From Vermamoeba vermiformis (Eukaryota > Tubulinea > Echinamoebida), in NCBI GenBank assembly GCA_045837725.1, contig JBEWZL010000235.1, positions 1 to 64,000 of the forward strand: DNA of 64,000 nucleotides, read 5' to 3'. This document shows positions 22,814-35,300 of the stretch, piece by piece (position 1 is the first letter of the stretch; every line of letters begins with the position of its first letter). A program made the position numbers and the translations under genes. Below the pieces are notes generated by a model. The model saw only the letters and a list, made by a program, of their open reading frames with translations, was not told the DNA's origin and ran no database searches.

Positions 22814-24510
22814 ATGGAAGCGAAGACAGTGCATCTAAAGCTAGGGTTCATCGGCGCGGGAGCAGTAAATTTCGGTGGTGCTGAAGGACCCTGGGACCAC
22901 GTAAGTATCGATAAACATTAAAAGTTTTCTAAATTGCAAAGGTTTCTGTTGCAGATCAAGGCTGATTTTTTGCCTGTTGTTGTTGCCAGTATCTTTTTCC
23001 TAATTATTATTTAAATTAGGCTTCGAGAATTGAAAATTTGGCACATTCCGATCATACGATCGGCAATATAAAGCTTAGTTTAAGCGTCGAAGTAGTCGGC
23101 ATTGCGGATGTCGATCTGGCCCGCGCAAACACTGTTCTCGACGCTCGTCGAAAGAAGCTTAAACATAGCGAGATCTGGAATAATACTAAAGTATTCACAG
23201 ACTTTAAGGAAATGCTAGACGTGACCAAGCCGGATTGCGTGTTCATTGGCCTGCCTCCGCTGTTCCACGGCCAAGCTACAGAAGGAAAAAATATGGAAGT
23301 AGAATGCACTAAACGCGGGATTCATTTCTTCGTCGATAAGCCAATCTCTGTTCAACATCCAGAACAAATGAGAAAAGATGGTTACGTGGACATGATGGAC
23401 AAAGCCGAGAAGAGCGGAATAATGATTTCAGTCGGATACATGTTCCGCTACAGTCGCGCAGTGAGCAGGATCAAAGAAGAATTAATCAAGCATTTTGGCG
23501 GTAAGTTGTGGATCACGCTCTTTTCAACACTTGTTTAAAGTATCTTCAACAATGAATTGTGAAACTAACACATGTACTTAATATAGGTGCCGAGAAGGTT
23601 CGTATAGCGTCAGTATTGGCTCGCTACTGCTGCGCATATTCGAACATCACGCGCAAAGATTGGTGGGACCAACGTGTCACAGCGGGACCAATCGTTGAGC
23701 AAGCAACGCATTTTGCTGACTTAGCACGGTGAGGAATATGAAATAGCAGTGCCTATAACGCATTTGCGCCTTCAGGGTAGCGAAAAAGCTGCTAGATGTT
23801 GTTGTTGCGTTCTATGAAACTAATGGTCACCTCTGTAGGTACATTGGAGGCGAAGTCGATCTCAAATCCCTGCACGTTGTAGGTATCGGCCCTCGTGCTA
23901 GTAACGGAAACTTCAGCGCGTTACCTACAGACCCGCGCACTGGTAAACCTGTCAATGAGAACGTGCCCATTGAGCACCAAATTCCAAGGTAAGTAAGAGA
24001 TTTTGACCCCTCACTATAGCCTTACTATAATCGCCTCAACTACACTAAGATACTAAACGTACTGTACGATAGTTAATGAGATACTAACCGAGATTTAGAT
24101 TGACACATGCATCGTGGAAATACACTTCAGGTGCAGTAGGCATGTTGACGCACGGAGCTATGTTGCACGGCAACAAGTACGCGTGTGAGATTGAAGTGTG
24201 GGCTGACGGGTTCCGCGCAGTGTTGTTGGACCCCTACTACGAATGCAAGCTGTTGTTGCGCACGACAGCTACTGGTGAGTCATTCGTCTCGTACCTACTT
24301 TACCAGTGCCTAATTTTAGTACCATTGCTAGGCGAGGAAGATATCGAGCTGTCTTTTAACAACGATGACTACTACCAGTCTGAACTGAGCTGCTTCATCT
24401 TTGCGGTGGCTACGAATAACCGAGATTTGATTCTCAGCCCGTTCTATGACGCTATGAGAACCTACGAGTTGACCTGGGCCATTAAGGACATGTTCGACGC
24501 GACCCAGTAA
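22814..24510 (+). CDS. Gfo/Idh/MocA-family NAD(P)-dependent oxidoreductase
   Basis: A six-exon gene for a sugar- or inositol-type dehydrogenase. The first exon carries the Rossmann nucleotide loop GFIGAGAVNFGG. Next come the strand motif VVGIADVD, the family loop VFIGLPPLFHG and the EKP-like motif as VDKPIS, with Lys in the usual catalytic position. The second domain includes the His/Asp-type motif EQATHFADLARYIGGEVD, fitting the catalytic histidine region. The product ends MFDATQ. Cytosolic; the sugar substrate cannot be read off. The fifth intron (24275-24331) is 57 nt, a multiple of three without a stop, so retention would insert 19 residues in frame. The start matches the needs of the Rossmann fold. 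Confidence 0.88.
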
Positions 24511-24707
24511 CGCGCTAAGGTAAATCCGGATCAACCCGATCCTGGACTTGACGTTCAACCAAATTCTCTTCTATGAATGTACAATTGCTTGCAAGTAACA
24601 TAAATCACACCACCAAAATTTACTGATACTCACTTATTCCTAAAAACGGTTTCCCAAAAGTTCGGGTGCGGTCGATCAGGGCTTGCACAAAAAAAGAGGA
24701 AGGCGGG

Positions 24708-24715
24708 TATAAATA
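24708..24715 (+). promoter_or_regulatory. TATA box of the UBR-box gene
   Basis: TATAAATA lies 64 bp upstream of the start codon at 24772, a suitable distance for a core promoter with a short 5' leader. Confidence 0.55.
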
Positions 24716-24771
24716 GACATGTTTTCGCTAAATATCCCACCGCTTCACCACAGAACAACACCACACCAATC

Positions 24772-26166
24772 ATGTTGAATTTATTTGCCGGCACATCTCG
24801 TCCTACGGTTGACAGTTGCTTACAGACCGGACAATGCACGTTTATGGCGACTGGTGCTAATTATCAAATGCAAGAAGTTTTCCGATGCATTACTTGCAAT
24901 CTTACAGGTAAATTTAACTACCTGTATCGAAAGATATTCAAATCTACCAATGGTCCCTTTTTGATCTGGAATTTAAACACTTTTTAAGCGATAATTATAG
25001 ACGAGTAATTATTGTGCGATCGCTCACATTACTGGACACTGATCTTGCGTTGCAACAGGAAACAAAGGAGTTTGCTCAGTATGCGCTCAAAAATGCCACA
25101 AAGGTAGTCATGCTTGATAAATGCAACAACGAGTCAATATTGATTAATTTAATGCCAGGCCACAGTTTGATCTCGTCCGGTCGATTGAATTTTTTTTGCG
25201 ATTGCAACAGTCGTGGTTGCTCCGCTCAAACCATCCCTCCAGTTAGTGCCAGTTTACAAATTAGTGTACCTGGCATTTCCATTTCTACTAGTGCTCCTCA
25301 TCCTCAGCCTTATCCTCCTCAACCCTACCAACAACCCCAGATGTTCAATCCGTATCCGCAACCGACTACAGTCGTTCACCAAGAAGTTCATCATCACCAT
25401 ATTGTAGCACCTCCCACTATGCCTTATTCAGCGCCACAAACTTCGTGTCCTGCTTGCGCTGGCAAGGGCGGTATTGGTAAGAAACTGATTACACACGCTG
25501 ATTCAATTTCTCGTTTTTTCAATTCTAACACGGAGTTTCAGGTGCTTTTGGACCCTGTCATAGAGGAGACGTTCATTGGAGACGTAACTGCTCCTTGTGT
25601 AACGGCGCAGGCTCAGTGCCGGGCGGATATCGTCAATGCAACATGTGCCAAGGCAAAGGCGCCACCGGAGCGTTTGGTCCTTGCACACAAGAAGACGTAC
25701 ACTTCCGCGCCTTGTGCCACGTGTGCAATGGCAAGTGTTACGTCTACGATACACCTTCGTATCCTCTGCCTGTATACCCCCCTCAACCCGTCCAACCTGT
25801 TCACGTGCATCATCACAGTGTTCCTCATGTGACGTTCTCGTCACACGTCTCGGGACCTTCTGTCTCGTGCCCTGTTTGCACTGGCAAGGGAGGCATGGGT
25901 AAGTAGATAATTCAACGCGAACTTGATGTGACACGTTCGCTGACACGCATGTTTAAGGTACTTTTGGTCCGTGTGCGAGAGGCAATATACACTGGAAGAG
26001 AAACTGTCCGTTCTGCAACGGCTCTGGCAGTGCTACAGCGGGTTCTAGACCTTGCACAGTTTGTTCTGGCAAGGGCGGCTTGGGTACTTTTGGACCGTGC
26101 GAAGTTGGTAACATCCACTTCAAATCAGTTTGCACTGGATGTCACGGCAAGTGCCACGTGTATTAA
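24772..26166 (+). CDS. UBR-box protein fused to two DnaJ-type Cys-rich zinc domains
   Basis: A five-exon gene (24772-24907, 25059-25103, 25159-25476, 25542-25898, 25958-26166) for 354 residues. Residues 22-81 form a UBR box, the zinc fold that reads N-degrons. The order C22, C39, C42, C51, C54, C58, H59, H62, C74, C76 and C81 and the motif FFCDCNSRGC are most like UBR7/UBR4. After a Pro/His-rich linker, residues about 150-354 hold eight CxxCxG motifs in two sets of four (CPACAGKG, CSLCNGAG, CNMCQGKG, CHVCNGK; then CPVCTGKG, CPFCNGSG, CTVCSGKG, CTGCHGK), each like the zinc-binding substrate domain of DnaJ chaperones. There is no J domain, RING or PHD finger. This suggests a cytosolic adaptor linking N-terminal recognition with chaperone-like client binding; that role is inference. 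The four introns all lie in phase 1. Confidence 0.85.
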
Positions 26167-26278
26167 TAGACTGTTAATGTATCAACTAATCAGTAAGCCA
26201 AAAACAACTGTAAATAAAAAGCTTATTGACGAGATTTCGGTTCGTACAATTGTAGAGTGCTTTCAATCCAATCGCCTT

Positions 26279-29205
26279 TTACGGCTTTATTTCATACTGC
26301 ATCTGCACTAACCGCGCAATACACTCGTCAATTGTAGGTCGCTCTTCAGGCTCCTGTTTGCAACACTTGATAATTAACTCTTGAAACTTCACGTCTTTGA
26401 CTTGCTCCTTGATCCTGGTGCTAGCATCCACGTCTTTAACTATAACTGGGAGTGTTGTTAACGTTAACATATGAAACAGAAGTGCGCCAAACCTGAAAAA
26501 TTGTAAATTTGGTGTCAGATCGGATAGCATCACTTACAAATATACATCAGCCTTTGCACCATATGGCTCCTCACGTAAGATTTCAGGGGCAATAAATCCA
26601 TACATGCCAATGATCGTCGTAGCTCTGTTCAGAGCTCTGTCACCGAAAATTCTTGCCGTACTGAAGTCGGAGAGCTTTGCTCTCTTTTTGTTGTTATGTT
26701 CATAGAGCTGCATGTTCATAAATAAATTAGATTAAAGTACCAATTTACTCTCCAAGGGAGATTCTCTAATCTTACCAATACATTCGCGCTCTTCAGACGT
26801 CGATGAATAATTTTTTGTGAATGAAGGAAATACAGACCTTTGGCAACATCCAACCCCATCTTAATGACGTCTTCTCGAGATAATTGTACTTCACGGACCA
26901 AGAGGTCTTCTAGCGACCCATTCTCCATGTATTCCATCACTAACATAATCTCTTCTGTGCTCGGATCTGTACTTATTCCAACCAACGAAACAAGGTGCTT
27001 GTGTCTCAATTTCCTAGTAATAATATTAGATAATAATCAGATAACGAGATGACTTTAAACATACATTAAGACCTCAGCTTCTTTTAGCACGTCCTCTTTT
27101 TTGGCACCAAAGCCAGATCTGAATCGTTTAATAGCGTACTTTTTGTTATTGTATTCGGCCTGGTAAACTATCCCATAACTTCCTTCTCCAATCATTTCGC
27201 CCAATTTGATTTCGGAGAACGGGATATGAAGCCCATTTCCATGATAACTGGAGTCTGAACCACGAGTTACTACGAACCTAAACAATTGCAATAGATAAAT
27301 TTAAGTACGAGCAACTCTAAGGTACCCACCTGTTCGGTGTCGGTTCTTCTGCTACTCCATCACTAATCATTTGCTCTTGTAAGTATGCCAGCTCATTAGC
27401 AAACTCTTCATTGCCAGGTCGCTTCATTGATGCTTCAACATTGCTGATGAAGCACTCGTAGATCTCTGTCAGTTCGTATTTGCTGAGAGTATCGAATATA
27501 TATTTTTTGCGCTGAATTATATACCACAGAAGATACGACGGGCAACGGATGTACACGAGCACACTGCCATAGACCACAATTGGATCCTGTACGTGTTCAA
27601 TCCCAAGAGCAGCTAGTGTAGCTGAAGCATAATCGGTGAAGGCTTGAACTATCTCGGGTTCGTACTTGAAACAAATGAAGATATTCTGCACCACGCGCAT
27701 TTCCATTAGAGCCAAAGTCCATTCCAAGAAATAGGCTTTAAAAGAATCAGCCAATTGTTGACCGAGCAGTGACTGTTTCCAGCTCGAACCACCAAGAACA
27801 AAACTACGAAGTTCTCCAATGATTAATATCGTCTTTGCCGAGGCATTCAATGTTGTGTGATTAAGTTCTACAAGAGGGAGGCTTGTTGGTTTGTGCGTAA
27901 ACTGCCAGTTGTAGTTGGGGTTGTTGTGGATGTTTGTTATTCGCGATATCACCATAAAGTTGCTCTGTTGCTCGCCTTCGTTTTCGAGCAGCAAGATGAC
28001 CTCACTTGTCGCGGGTAAGTAGTCCTTGATTTTGTACAATCTATCGGCCCTTGCATAGCTGTAAGGAAAAAGTAGGACATGCCGAGTCATGTGGTTCAAA
28101 TTCTTTTGGCTGTAGAGATATTGATGATTGTTAGAGCTGACTTCCTTCACAAAGCCAAGCCCGAGGAGTACAGTGTCGACCATTTGAATCGAGTCCTCCC
28201 TTTCAGGAACCAACAGAAGTATATTGGTAACAAGTGGAGTACCAGCGGGCAGCTGTATTCCGTTAGGAAATTCTTGGGGTGTTAATGGAACAACCTGGCT
28301 GAAGTCAAAGTCTTCCGGTTGGAAGAACTCACTGCTGATATCACCACTTGGCACGGGATCAAGTGGAAACTGCAATGGTGTGTTATTGTTATTGTTCTGC
28401 AGTGTTGCTGGAAATAGTGCCTGAGACTCTTCTTCGATCTGCATCTCGCCCACTTGGTTGCTAACCAGGGCAATTGTCTCTGAAAAGGCAGCTCCGCTCT
28501 GGGCATGTTTCGGTCGTTTGTTGGTCCTCGGTGTAGCCGTAGAATTGCAATTGACATGTAGTTCTTCGCCGTTAGGGAATCTAAACGCAAGAACGCCTCG
28601 TTTGTTCTTGCGAAAATTGACGCGATTCAAGTAGTGAATTAGTCCTTTTTCGTCTGTGTGAGTGATCTTCTCCTCCCAAATGAATAACTGAGTATCCTTA
28701 ATGAGTACCTCTACTTCTTCGGTAGTCACAAACCAATAGGCAGATCGTGCGGGCAAAGAATTGTTGGCAGGAATTTGTTCCGCACACTCTACTATTCTCT
28801 TGTTTCTCTGTTCCTTTGACGTGGACCTTGTGCCAGCATTTTTCACTCGTATGGAACGTATGCGGGATCTGCAATAAAGATTAGCAAATGCTGGTTCGAA
28901 CCAAACCTGTGCATACCCAACCTGCGTCTGTGGTTGTGGTTCTTCAAATTCCACGCGCGTTCGTTTTTTAACTTGACTATATATATTATTAATTAATAAA
29001 CAGGTAACACTGCGGTTTCGCGATGATTCAGTTGAATCTGCAAGATCAAAAGGAGAAATCAAAGAATTGAATATTGATAGATAAATTTCTAAAAACAATT
29101 TATTACATTGGTTCTTGTTAATTAATAAGTAAGAACATATGGAGAAGTTCAAACCGGATTTAATGGTTGATCAAAAACGAATAGTTACCTTTCATTGGCT
29201 GCCAT
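26279..29205 (-). CDS. TKL-family pseudokinase with large novel N-terminal region
   Basis: A long minus-strand gene. Exon 1 (29205-29189, MAANE) splices straight to 28976, giving SQVKKRTRVEFEE in frame. About 560 N-terminal residues include a globular region (WFVTTEEVEVLIKD) and Gln/Asn-rich linkers; I recognise no family. The C-terminal kinase domain has a normal glycine loop (GEGSYGIV) and the ATP lysine (YAIK). However, the catalytic HRD is HRR (IIHRRLKSANV) and the metal-binding DFG is DFS. The catalytic Asp is thus absent, so this is predicted to be a pseudokinase that scaffolds or regulates rather than phosphorylates. APE and the C-lobe motifs remain. A TATA box lies at 29245-29252. Confidence 0.85.
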
Positions 29206-29543
29206 ATGTTTTACACTTGTTAATCTTTGTATTGTGGCCGTGACTATTTATATTTTGATTCAAAAGAAAAAACCAATTCTTTTTGTGGTATATTGATTAT
29301 TCAATTAAATAAACCTGGATGTCGGGTAGTAATCACGGTCCTATTCTATCTACGTTATAAATACGTAAGAGTAACCGACAATTAATTGGTGTTGGTATTC
29401 ATTAAGTTTACAAATCAAGAAAAAGGGTACCCCAAAAAAAAAACGACAAGGTCCGCAGTTTAAAATCATGTTGTATTTTGTTTTTAAGAAGATAATACAG
29501 TAGACACGGTCCGCAAACGACAATAAGAATTTAATCTATTACG
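29206..29543. other. Divergent promoter region with TATA box
   Basis: About 340 bp between the pseudokinase and the next plus-strand gene. TATAAATA read on the minus strand sits at 29245-29252, 40 bp before the pseudokinase start. No gene is seen. Confidence 0.5.
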
Positions 29544-30277
29544 ATGTCGCGAGGAGGGCTCTTAGGTGCAATTGCCAGATTTGACAAAACGACAATGAAA
29601 CACACAGCAGGTAAGTTTTACACTTAAAAAAGATACTAAAAATATAAAAGCACGTTAAAATACCATAATTTCCAGTTAAAATATTTTTCTGAGGAATTCT
29701 AATTTTGAATTTAATTTTTGTCTGTAGATCTGACAAATAAACGGGACCCAAAGACCTTAGTTACACTAGCAGCAGAGGCTATTGCACTTTATTTAGATAA
29801 AATTAAGCTAGATTTAAATCACGATCAATTGTGGGTCGTATTTAAAGTTTTGTCGAGAGGCAACAAGATGGAGGATCGGATCTTGAAACGAATGGTAGCA
29901 GAATCAACGTCCCGATTCTATGATATAGAAGAGTACAAAGTTAATTGGAACCAAAAAATTACTATAGAGGGCCTACAGTGCATCTTAGAGCTATTTCCTA
30001 ATTTAAAACGAATTGACATTACCGGATGTACCTTTAGCGATAGTACTGACATTTACAAACCTCTATTTTCACGTAAGACGATCACTTTATACTCATCTCG
30101 ATCGGGTTTTATTAATTTACTGTCCTAGATCCGACGTTGGTGCTAGTTCAGAATAGAGGCGCATTTTTCGGCTCACGAGATCCAAGAGATTTGACAGATA
30201 TATGCGATGAATATAATTGGGAACCTGTATGGTGCCGCCTGTATGAACTAGACTTTATTCGTAAGAAGATGGCCTAG
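29544..30277 (+). CDS. Unrecognised 186-residue protein
   Basis: Three exons (29544-29610, 29728-30072, 30129-30277) joining in frame. The product starts MSRGGLLGAIARFDK. The middle (GLQCILELFPNLKRIDITGC) resembles a single leucine-rich repeat of the F-box/LRR type but no series follows, so the call stays open. The C-terminus is charged (ELDFIRKKMA). There is no signal peptide or membrane segment. Its position beside an unrelated pseudokinase gives no hint of role. Confidence 0.7.
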
Positions 30278-30652
30278 TAAATAAAGCGTTTTACGATCCG
30301 TTACAAAAAACAAACGGTTTGAATTTGTCAAAAACAACCCGATATGGATAAGTAAACTACTTATTATAATTATTTGATGCGATTCACCTTGCAGCAAGCA
30401 AATTTCTACCGAAAAATCCACGGTTTCAATAAACAGCTTTGAAATCTTGTTTCACGTTGAACTCCAGCGTCATAGTCGTGATTATTTTAAGAAAAATGAT
30501 AATAAACATTCTTACAGGAGCATTTTTTCTGTATGAAGGTTTGGTTCTGATTCGTTCCGAAAAGTTTCGTTTGAGATTTCTGTGTGGACGATATTTTTGC
30601 TCTTGAGCGGTTGAAAAAATCATTGTTATCTTTATTTACAGCACGTAGCATC
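30278..30652. other. Intergenic spacer
   Basis: Spacer between the small unknown gene and the M28 peptidase. Open frames on the minus strand here have no splice or domain support. I see nothing else in it. Confidence 0.4.
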
Positions 30653-32171
30653 ATGAGAAGGATTATATTATTGTCCATTGTAGCGTTCGTGCTTTTTGGC
30701 ATCGCTCGAGCCTCGATCGAAATGGACGACGAATTTTATACGAAGCCGATTAAAGCAAAATTTGATGAAAATACGATCATTGAGACGACGCATGCTGAGG
30801 CAAGACAATTAGGTATTTTTTGCAAAAATCGATCAATTTATTTAATTAAAATAATTATTTTTTAACTTCGATCCGTTTTAGCTGCGAGACTTGGCCGTAA
30901 AGGACCCGGATATATTGACGTTACGGATCTTAAACATTCATACACCCCTCAGAAGTCAAAGAACTTTCCAACGAAGCCATCTTACAAAAAATTAATCGAT
31001 CCGTTATTATTACAAGTATTGGAAGCGAATTTATTGGCTTATGATACAAAATTAGCATTATTTCCTACTCGCGTAAGTATCATTCTACAATAATAATATC
31101 ATTTTGATTCATTTGGAAAATTCTTTCAAAAATTCTCGCGGATCTCGCTTTCGCTCACTTTCTAACCCACCGATTATCAGTACTATACTTCCAAATATGG
31201 TGTTGATGCAGCTGCATGGATCAAGACTCAATTTGAGACCTTTGCAAGCGGCGCAGAGAATGTTGACGTAAAATTTTTCGAACACTCATGGGCTCAACCT
31301 TCAGTTATTGCTACAATTAAAGGTAACATCATATAACTCTGTCTTATATATTAATGATCATATTAATAGGCAATGGACCTCTTGCTAATGAAATTGTTGT
31401 GATTGGAGCTCATGAAGATTCGATTAATGTGGGCGGATCCACAGCACCAGGCGCAGATGACGATGGTAATGCAAATACAGCCATAATGACCATATTAACT
31501 AACATACATTGTTATATAGGTAGTGGGGTATCAGCTGTTCTTGAAATCTTTAGAGTGTTGATCGAATCCGGGATCAAGTTCAATCGCACCATTCAATTTA
31601 TGACTTACGCAGCTGAAGAAGGCAAGTAAAATTCATAGTTTAAGTAGGACATACATTAATATGATGGGTTTAGTTGGTTTGAAGGGCAGTGCTGATATTG
31701 CCAATACTTATAAAGACGCGAATGTGGATGTGTACGGCGTTTTTCAAGCGGATATGATTGGCTATTCGTCAGACAAGAATAATCGTTATATTAGCATTGT
31801 AACTGATTATGTCAACCCTGATTTAACTGCTTTCTTGGAGGTACGTCATTTTCACTGAAAATAGGTTTTGCCGCTACAAACGCGAAATTTCAATATTTTT
31901 TTTAATTTATTTCTGATGGTATTTTTAGGCACTTGTTCCTGCATACACGACATTGCCCTATGTGACATTTGATTGTAAATATGCATGCAGTGATCACGCG
32001 TCGTGGTACGAAGTTGGTTACGCGGATGTGGCCCTCTCTGAAGATTTTGACAGCGAAAACCCGTACATTCATTCGAGCAAAGACACGCCCGACAGAATGG
32101 ACTTCAAGCTCGTTCTCGAATACACCAAGTTGGGCTTGGCTTTTGCTGCCGAGTTGGCGCTGTACGATTAA
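30653..32171 (+). CDS. Secreted M28-family zinc aminopeptidase
   Basis: A multi-exon gene for an M28 (leucine aminopeptidase Ap1-like) metallopeptidase, which removes N-terminal residues from peptides outside the cell or in phagolysosomes. A signal peptide (MRRIILLSIVAFVLFGIARA) is followed by a propeptide-like segment and the catalytic domain. All five zinc ligands and the general base are visible in order: His in IGAHEDS, Asp in GADDDG, Glu pair in AAEE, Asp in FQADMIGY and His in PYIHSSKDT. The exon after GADDDG joins to GSGVSAV. The Cys pair in CKYACSDH is as in secreted M28 enzymes. It ends AAELALYD. The gene probably serves feeding on prey protein; that is inference. Confidence 0.92.
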
Positions 32172-32206
32172 TATCTGATAAACTTTTTTCCTTGCGACAC
32201 TTGATT

Positions 32207-32218
32207 TGACACGTGTCA
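32207..32218. promoter_or_regulatory. Palindrome TGACACGTGTCA (3' spacer copy 1)
   Basis: An exact copy in the short spacer between the convergent M28 peptidase and hybrid histidine kinase 3' ends, 84 bp from a second exact copy. Confidence 0.55.
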
Positions 32219-32290
32219 TAATATCTGTCATCCATATACCTTCTTCTATTCTTTCATATTCTTAGAGTAGTCATTATTAGTGTCTCAGGC

Positions 32291-32302
32291 TGACACGTGT
32301 CA
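32291..32302. promoter_or_regulatory. Palindrome TGACACGTGTCA (3' spacer copy 2)
   Basis: The second exact copy in the same 170-bp convergent spacer. Two copies so near each other, both outside a 5' promoter, argue for a role at gene ends. Confidence 0.55.
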
Positions 32303-32345
32303 AGGCATCAAGCGTAAATTGGTGAATTTTGTGTCGATGGCACTT

Positions 32346-35300
32346 CTAGCTAACCCGGGAGTTGATTGTAATCTCCGCGTGAGATTTGGTGTCGTCTACA
32401 AACGGAGCAGAAGCGATCCATTTCTTGAGTGAGGCCAACAAGACATTCCTCGTGACAGGTTTGGTGATGTAGTCGTCCATTCCTGATTCAAGACACTTCT
32501 CACGATCACCTGGAAGTGCTGCTGCTGTCAACGCAACAATCGGTACTCGACCACTCGATGATGTTGAGGTTGAGTTGTGTTGTTTCTCGTGTTCTCTGAT
32601 CGCTTTTGATGTTGCGTAGCCATCGAGAAGAGGCATGTGACAGTCCATGTAAATGAGGTCAAACTGTTTCTTGTCTTTGTACAGCACGTCCAAGGCTTCA
32701 ACTCCGTTCCAGACAGCTGTCACTCGACATCCCAATTTTTGAAGTGTTAAAATCATGAGCTTCTGATTGACCGCGTGATCTTCAACGACTAAGATATTAG
32801 CTGCGTGTGCTGTTTGCGCGTGATCAATTGGCGCTTCTTGAATTGACTTTTCGATCGGCGAATGGACATGATCCGCGTCATCTCCGTGACTAAAACAATG
32901 TCAGTTTAAGGCACAATATGACAATATATGGTACGTACATGGCGGTCTTAGCTAGAATGGGCACTTCAAACCAGAATATCGAGCCTTCACCTTCTTGACT
33001 CACCACGCCGATCTCACCTTTCATCAGCTCACTCAACTTCTTGCAAATGGACAGACCGAGTCCTGTTCCTCCAAACTTTCTGTTGGTGCCGAGTGCTTGG
33101 AAGAACGGTGAAAATAGGCGTTGTTGGATCTCTTGTGACACGCCAATGCCGCTGTCTTTCACGACGAACAAAACGTTCAACGGCTCGTGCTTGCTGATGG
33201 CTTCTTCAGTCACGTGGTTGTTAATGCTGCTCGTTACTGTCGCGTTGATAACGTCGTGAATGACGAAATTGGGTTTGTGATCGTCTTTCAGCACGTGATC
33301 GAGAACGAATTTTTTGTTGTCTTGTTGCAACATGAACTTTTCTGCCTTTGTGATTGGTGCAACTCTAACACTAATAGAACCATTTGCGGGTGTAAATTTG
33401 ATGGCGTTTGATACCAAGTTGATCAGTATTTGTGCGATTCTACCTTCATCTGCTGTCATTGTCACGTCGGTCAACGATTGGTCAACGCTCAGTGACACTT
33501 TCAACTCTTTCGCTTTGAACTTTTGCAAGAAGAACGTCACCGTGGACTCCAATAGTGCAATGGCGTTGAAATCTTTCATTTCTAGCACGAGCTTGCCTGA
33601 GTCGATCTTGGAGTAGTCAAGAATATCATTGATCAGTGTCAAAAGATGTGATCCTGAGCTTTGAATGATGGTCAAATACTTCTCTTGTTCTTCTGTCAGT
33701 TTTGTTTCTGCGAGTAGTTCACTCATGCCAATGATGCCGTTCAGTGGTGTTCTGATCTCGTGGCTCATCGTGGACAAGAATTCTGACTTCATTTGTGCCA
33801 CTTTAATTGCACTTTGTTCGCGCACCGCAAGCATCTCGGCCTCCTTTTGAATGGTAATATCAATGGTCACAATAGCGGCACCAGTGATTTCCTCTTGCTC
33901 GTCACGTAAAGGGCTGTAATGAATGCTGAACACGTTGCCCAGGTACTCAGTTTCGGTGCTAAAAGAATCACCTCTGAGCGCTCTTTCAATCAGCCCTGGA
34001 AATTCTTCGTGTCCTTTCGCCCGGATAAAGTCATAGGACGACATTCCGACGTGAGACGGGCCAACTGTAAAGTGGTCAGTAAGTGACATTTGACACTTTG
34101 ACACGTGAAAAAATGAACACGTACTTTGAGTTACGCTATTTTACCTCGTGAAACAATATAGTGTATTTATATAGTGCATCGTATAATAGATGTCGTTAAT
34201 TAACAGTGCTCAAAATATGGACGATATTTGTTAACTACTGATTTGTTTTGACACGTGTCATCAAAAATTTGATTCGAAATTGACTTACTGAAGTTGAATT
34301 CTTTAAAAGCTCTATTATCATTCGCGAATGTAATTGTTCCGGTCTTATCCACGGTGAATAGTGACACGGGAATGTTTGACATGACAAGTCGCAGATGTGT
34401 CTCGGCAGCACGTGATCGTTGCACAAGCTCTTTTTGATCGTGAATGTCTGTGCAAGTACCAAACCATCGCATAATAGTGCCATCAGCACGTTTAATAGGC
34501 ACACCACGGCCCAAGAACCAACGGTAAGATCCGTCGTGGCACTTCAAACGGTATTCAATGTCGTAGGGTTGTCCCTAAAAAGGAAAATTAGGTAAATATT
34601 TGCAAATATTAAAGATATAAAAATATTACCGTTCTCGTGGAATTGTTCCAAGTTTGGTTTGTTCGCTCAATGTCATCTGGATGCACAGAATTATAGAGCC
34701 ATTGCCAGCCACCTGAATTAGCTAAGCTGAAACCAGTGTATTGCGTCCATCGGTCGTTGAAATAAGTGACAGATCCGCTTGGCTGTAAATTCAAAATTTT
34801 AATTAAAGCGCGGGGAACAAATTACCAATTATGGTTTTGCAAAGTTTACACGTAATGCGGTTTGTGTTAATATATACTGATTCATTTGTATGAAAATATA
34901 AATATAATAAATAATATTACCTCTGTAGCCCAAACTAAATGCGGGATCGCCTCAGCAATACCTTCCAATTCTCCTTCGTGGCTATGCTCGCGTTCTTTTT
35001 GCGCTTCTTCTTGAAATTTGTTCCAAACTGATTCTACACTGTCAATTATACAAATGTACTTCAATTCTCGTGACATTTCTCCGGATCTGAAATCCGCAAC
35101 GGTGTCGATCAAAAGTGTGGCCTTTGTTTTTACCCATTTTACTTCTCCGTTTGCATTAATTATTCTAAATACATCCTCGTACTGTTGCGGCTTCAAGCCC
35201 AGACCTAAAAATAAACGCAATTTGTTTAAATACTAAAAATTCGAGAGGTTTTGAATACTTAAATAATTTATGCAATATTTGCGTCAAAATATTCTACATA

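Noticed and set aside
28890-28910. GGTTCGAACC as a tRNA B box
   Set aside because: It lies inside the coding frame of the pseudokinase (WFEPAFAN) and no cloverleaf surrounds it. I found no convincing tRNA anywhere in the window.
28977-29188. A short extra exon near 29010-29040 in the pseudokinase gene
   Set aside because: It puts a stop in frame. Splicing the first exon directly to 28976 is canonical and in frame.
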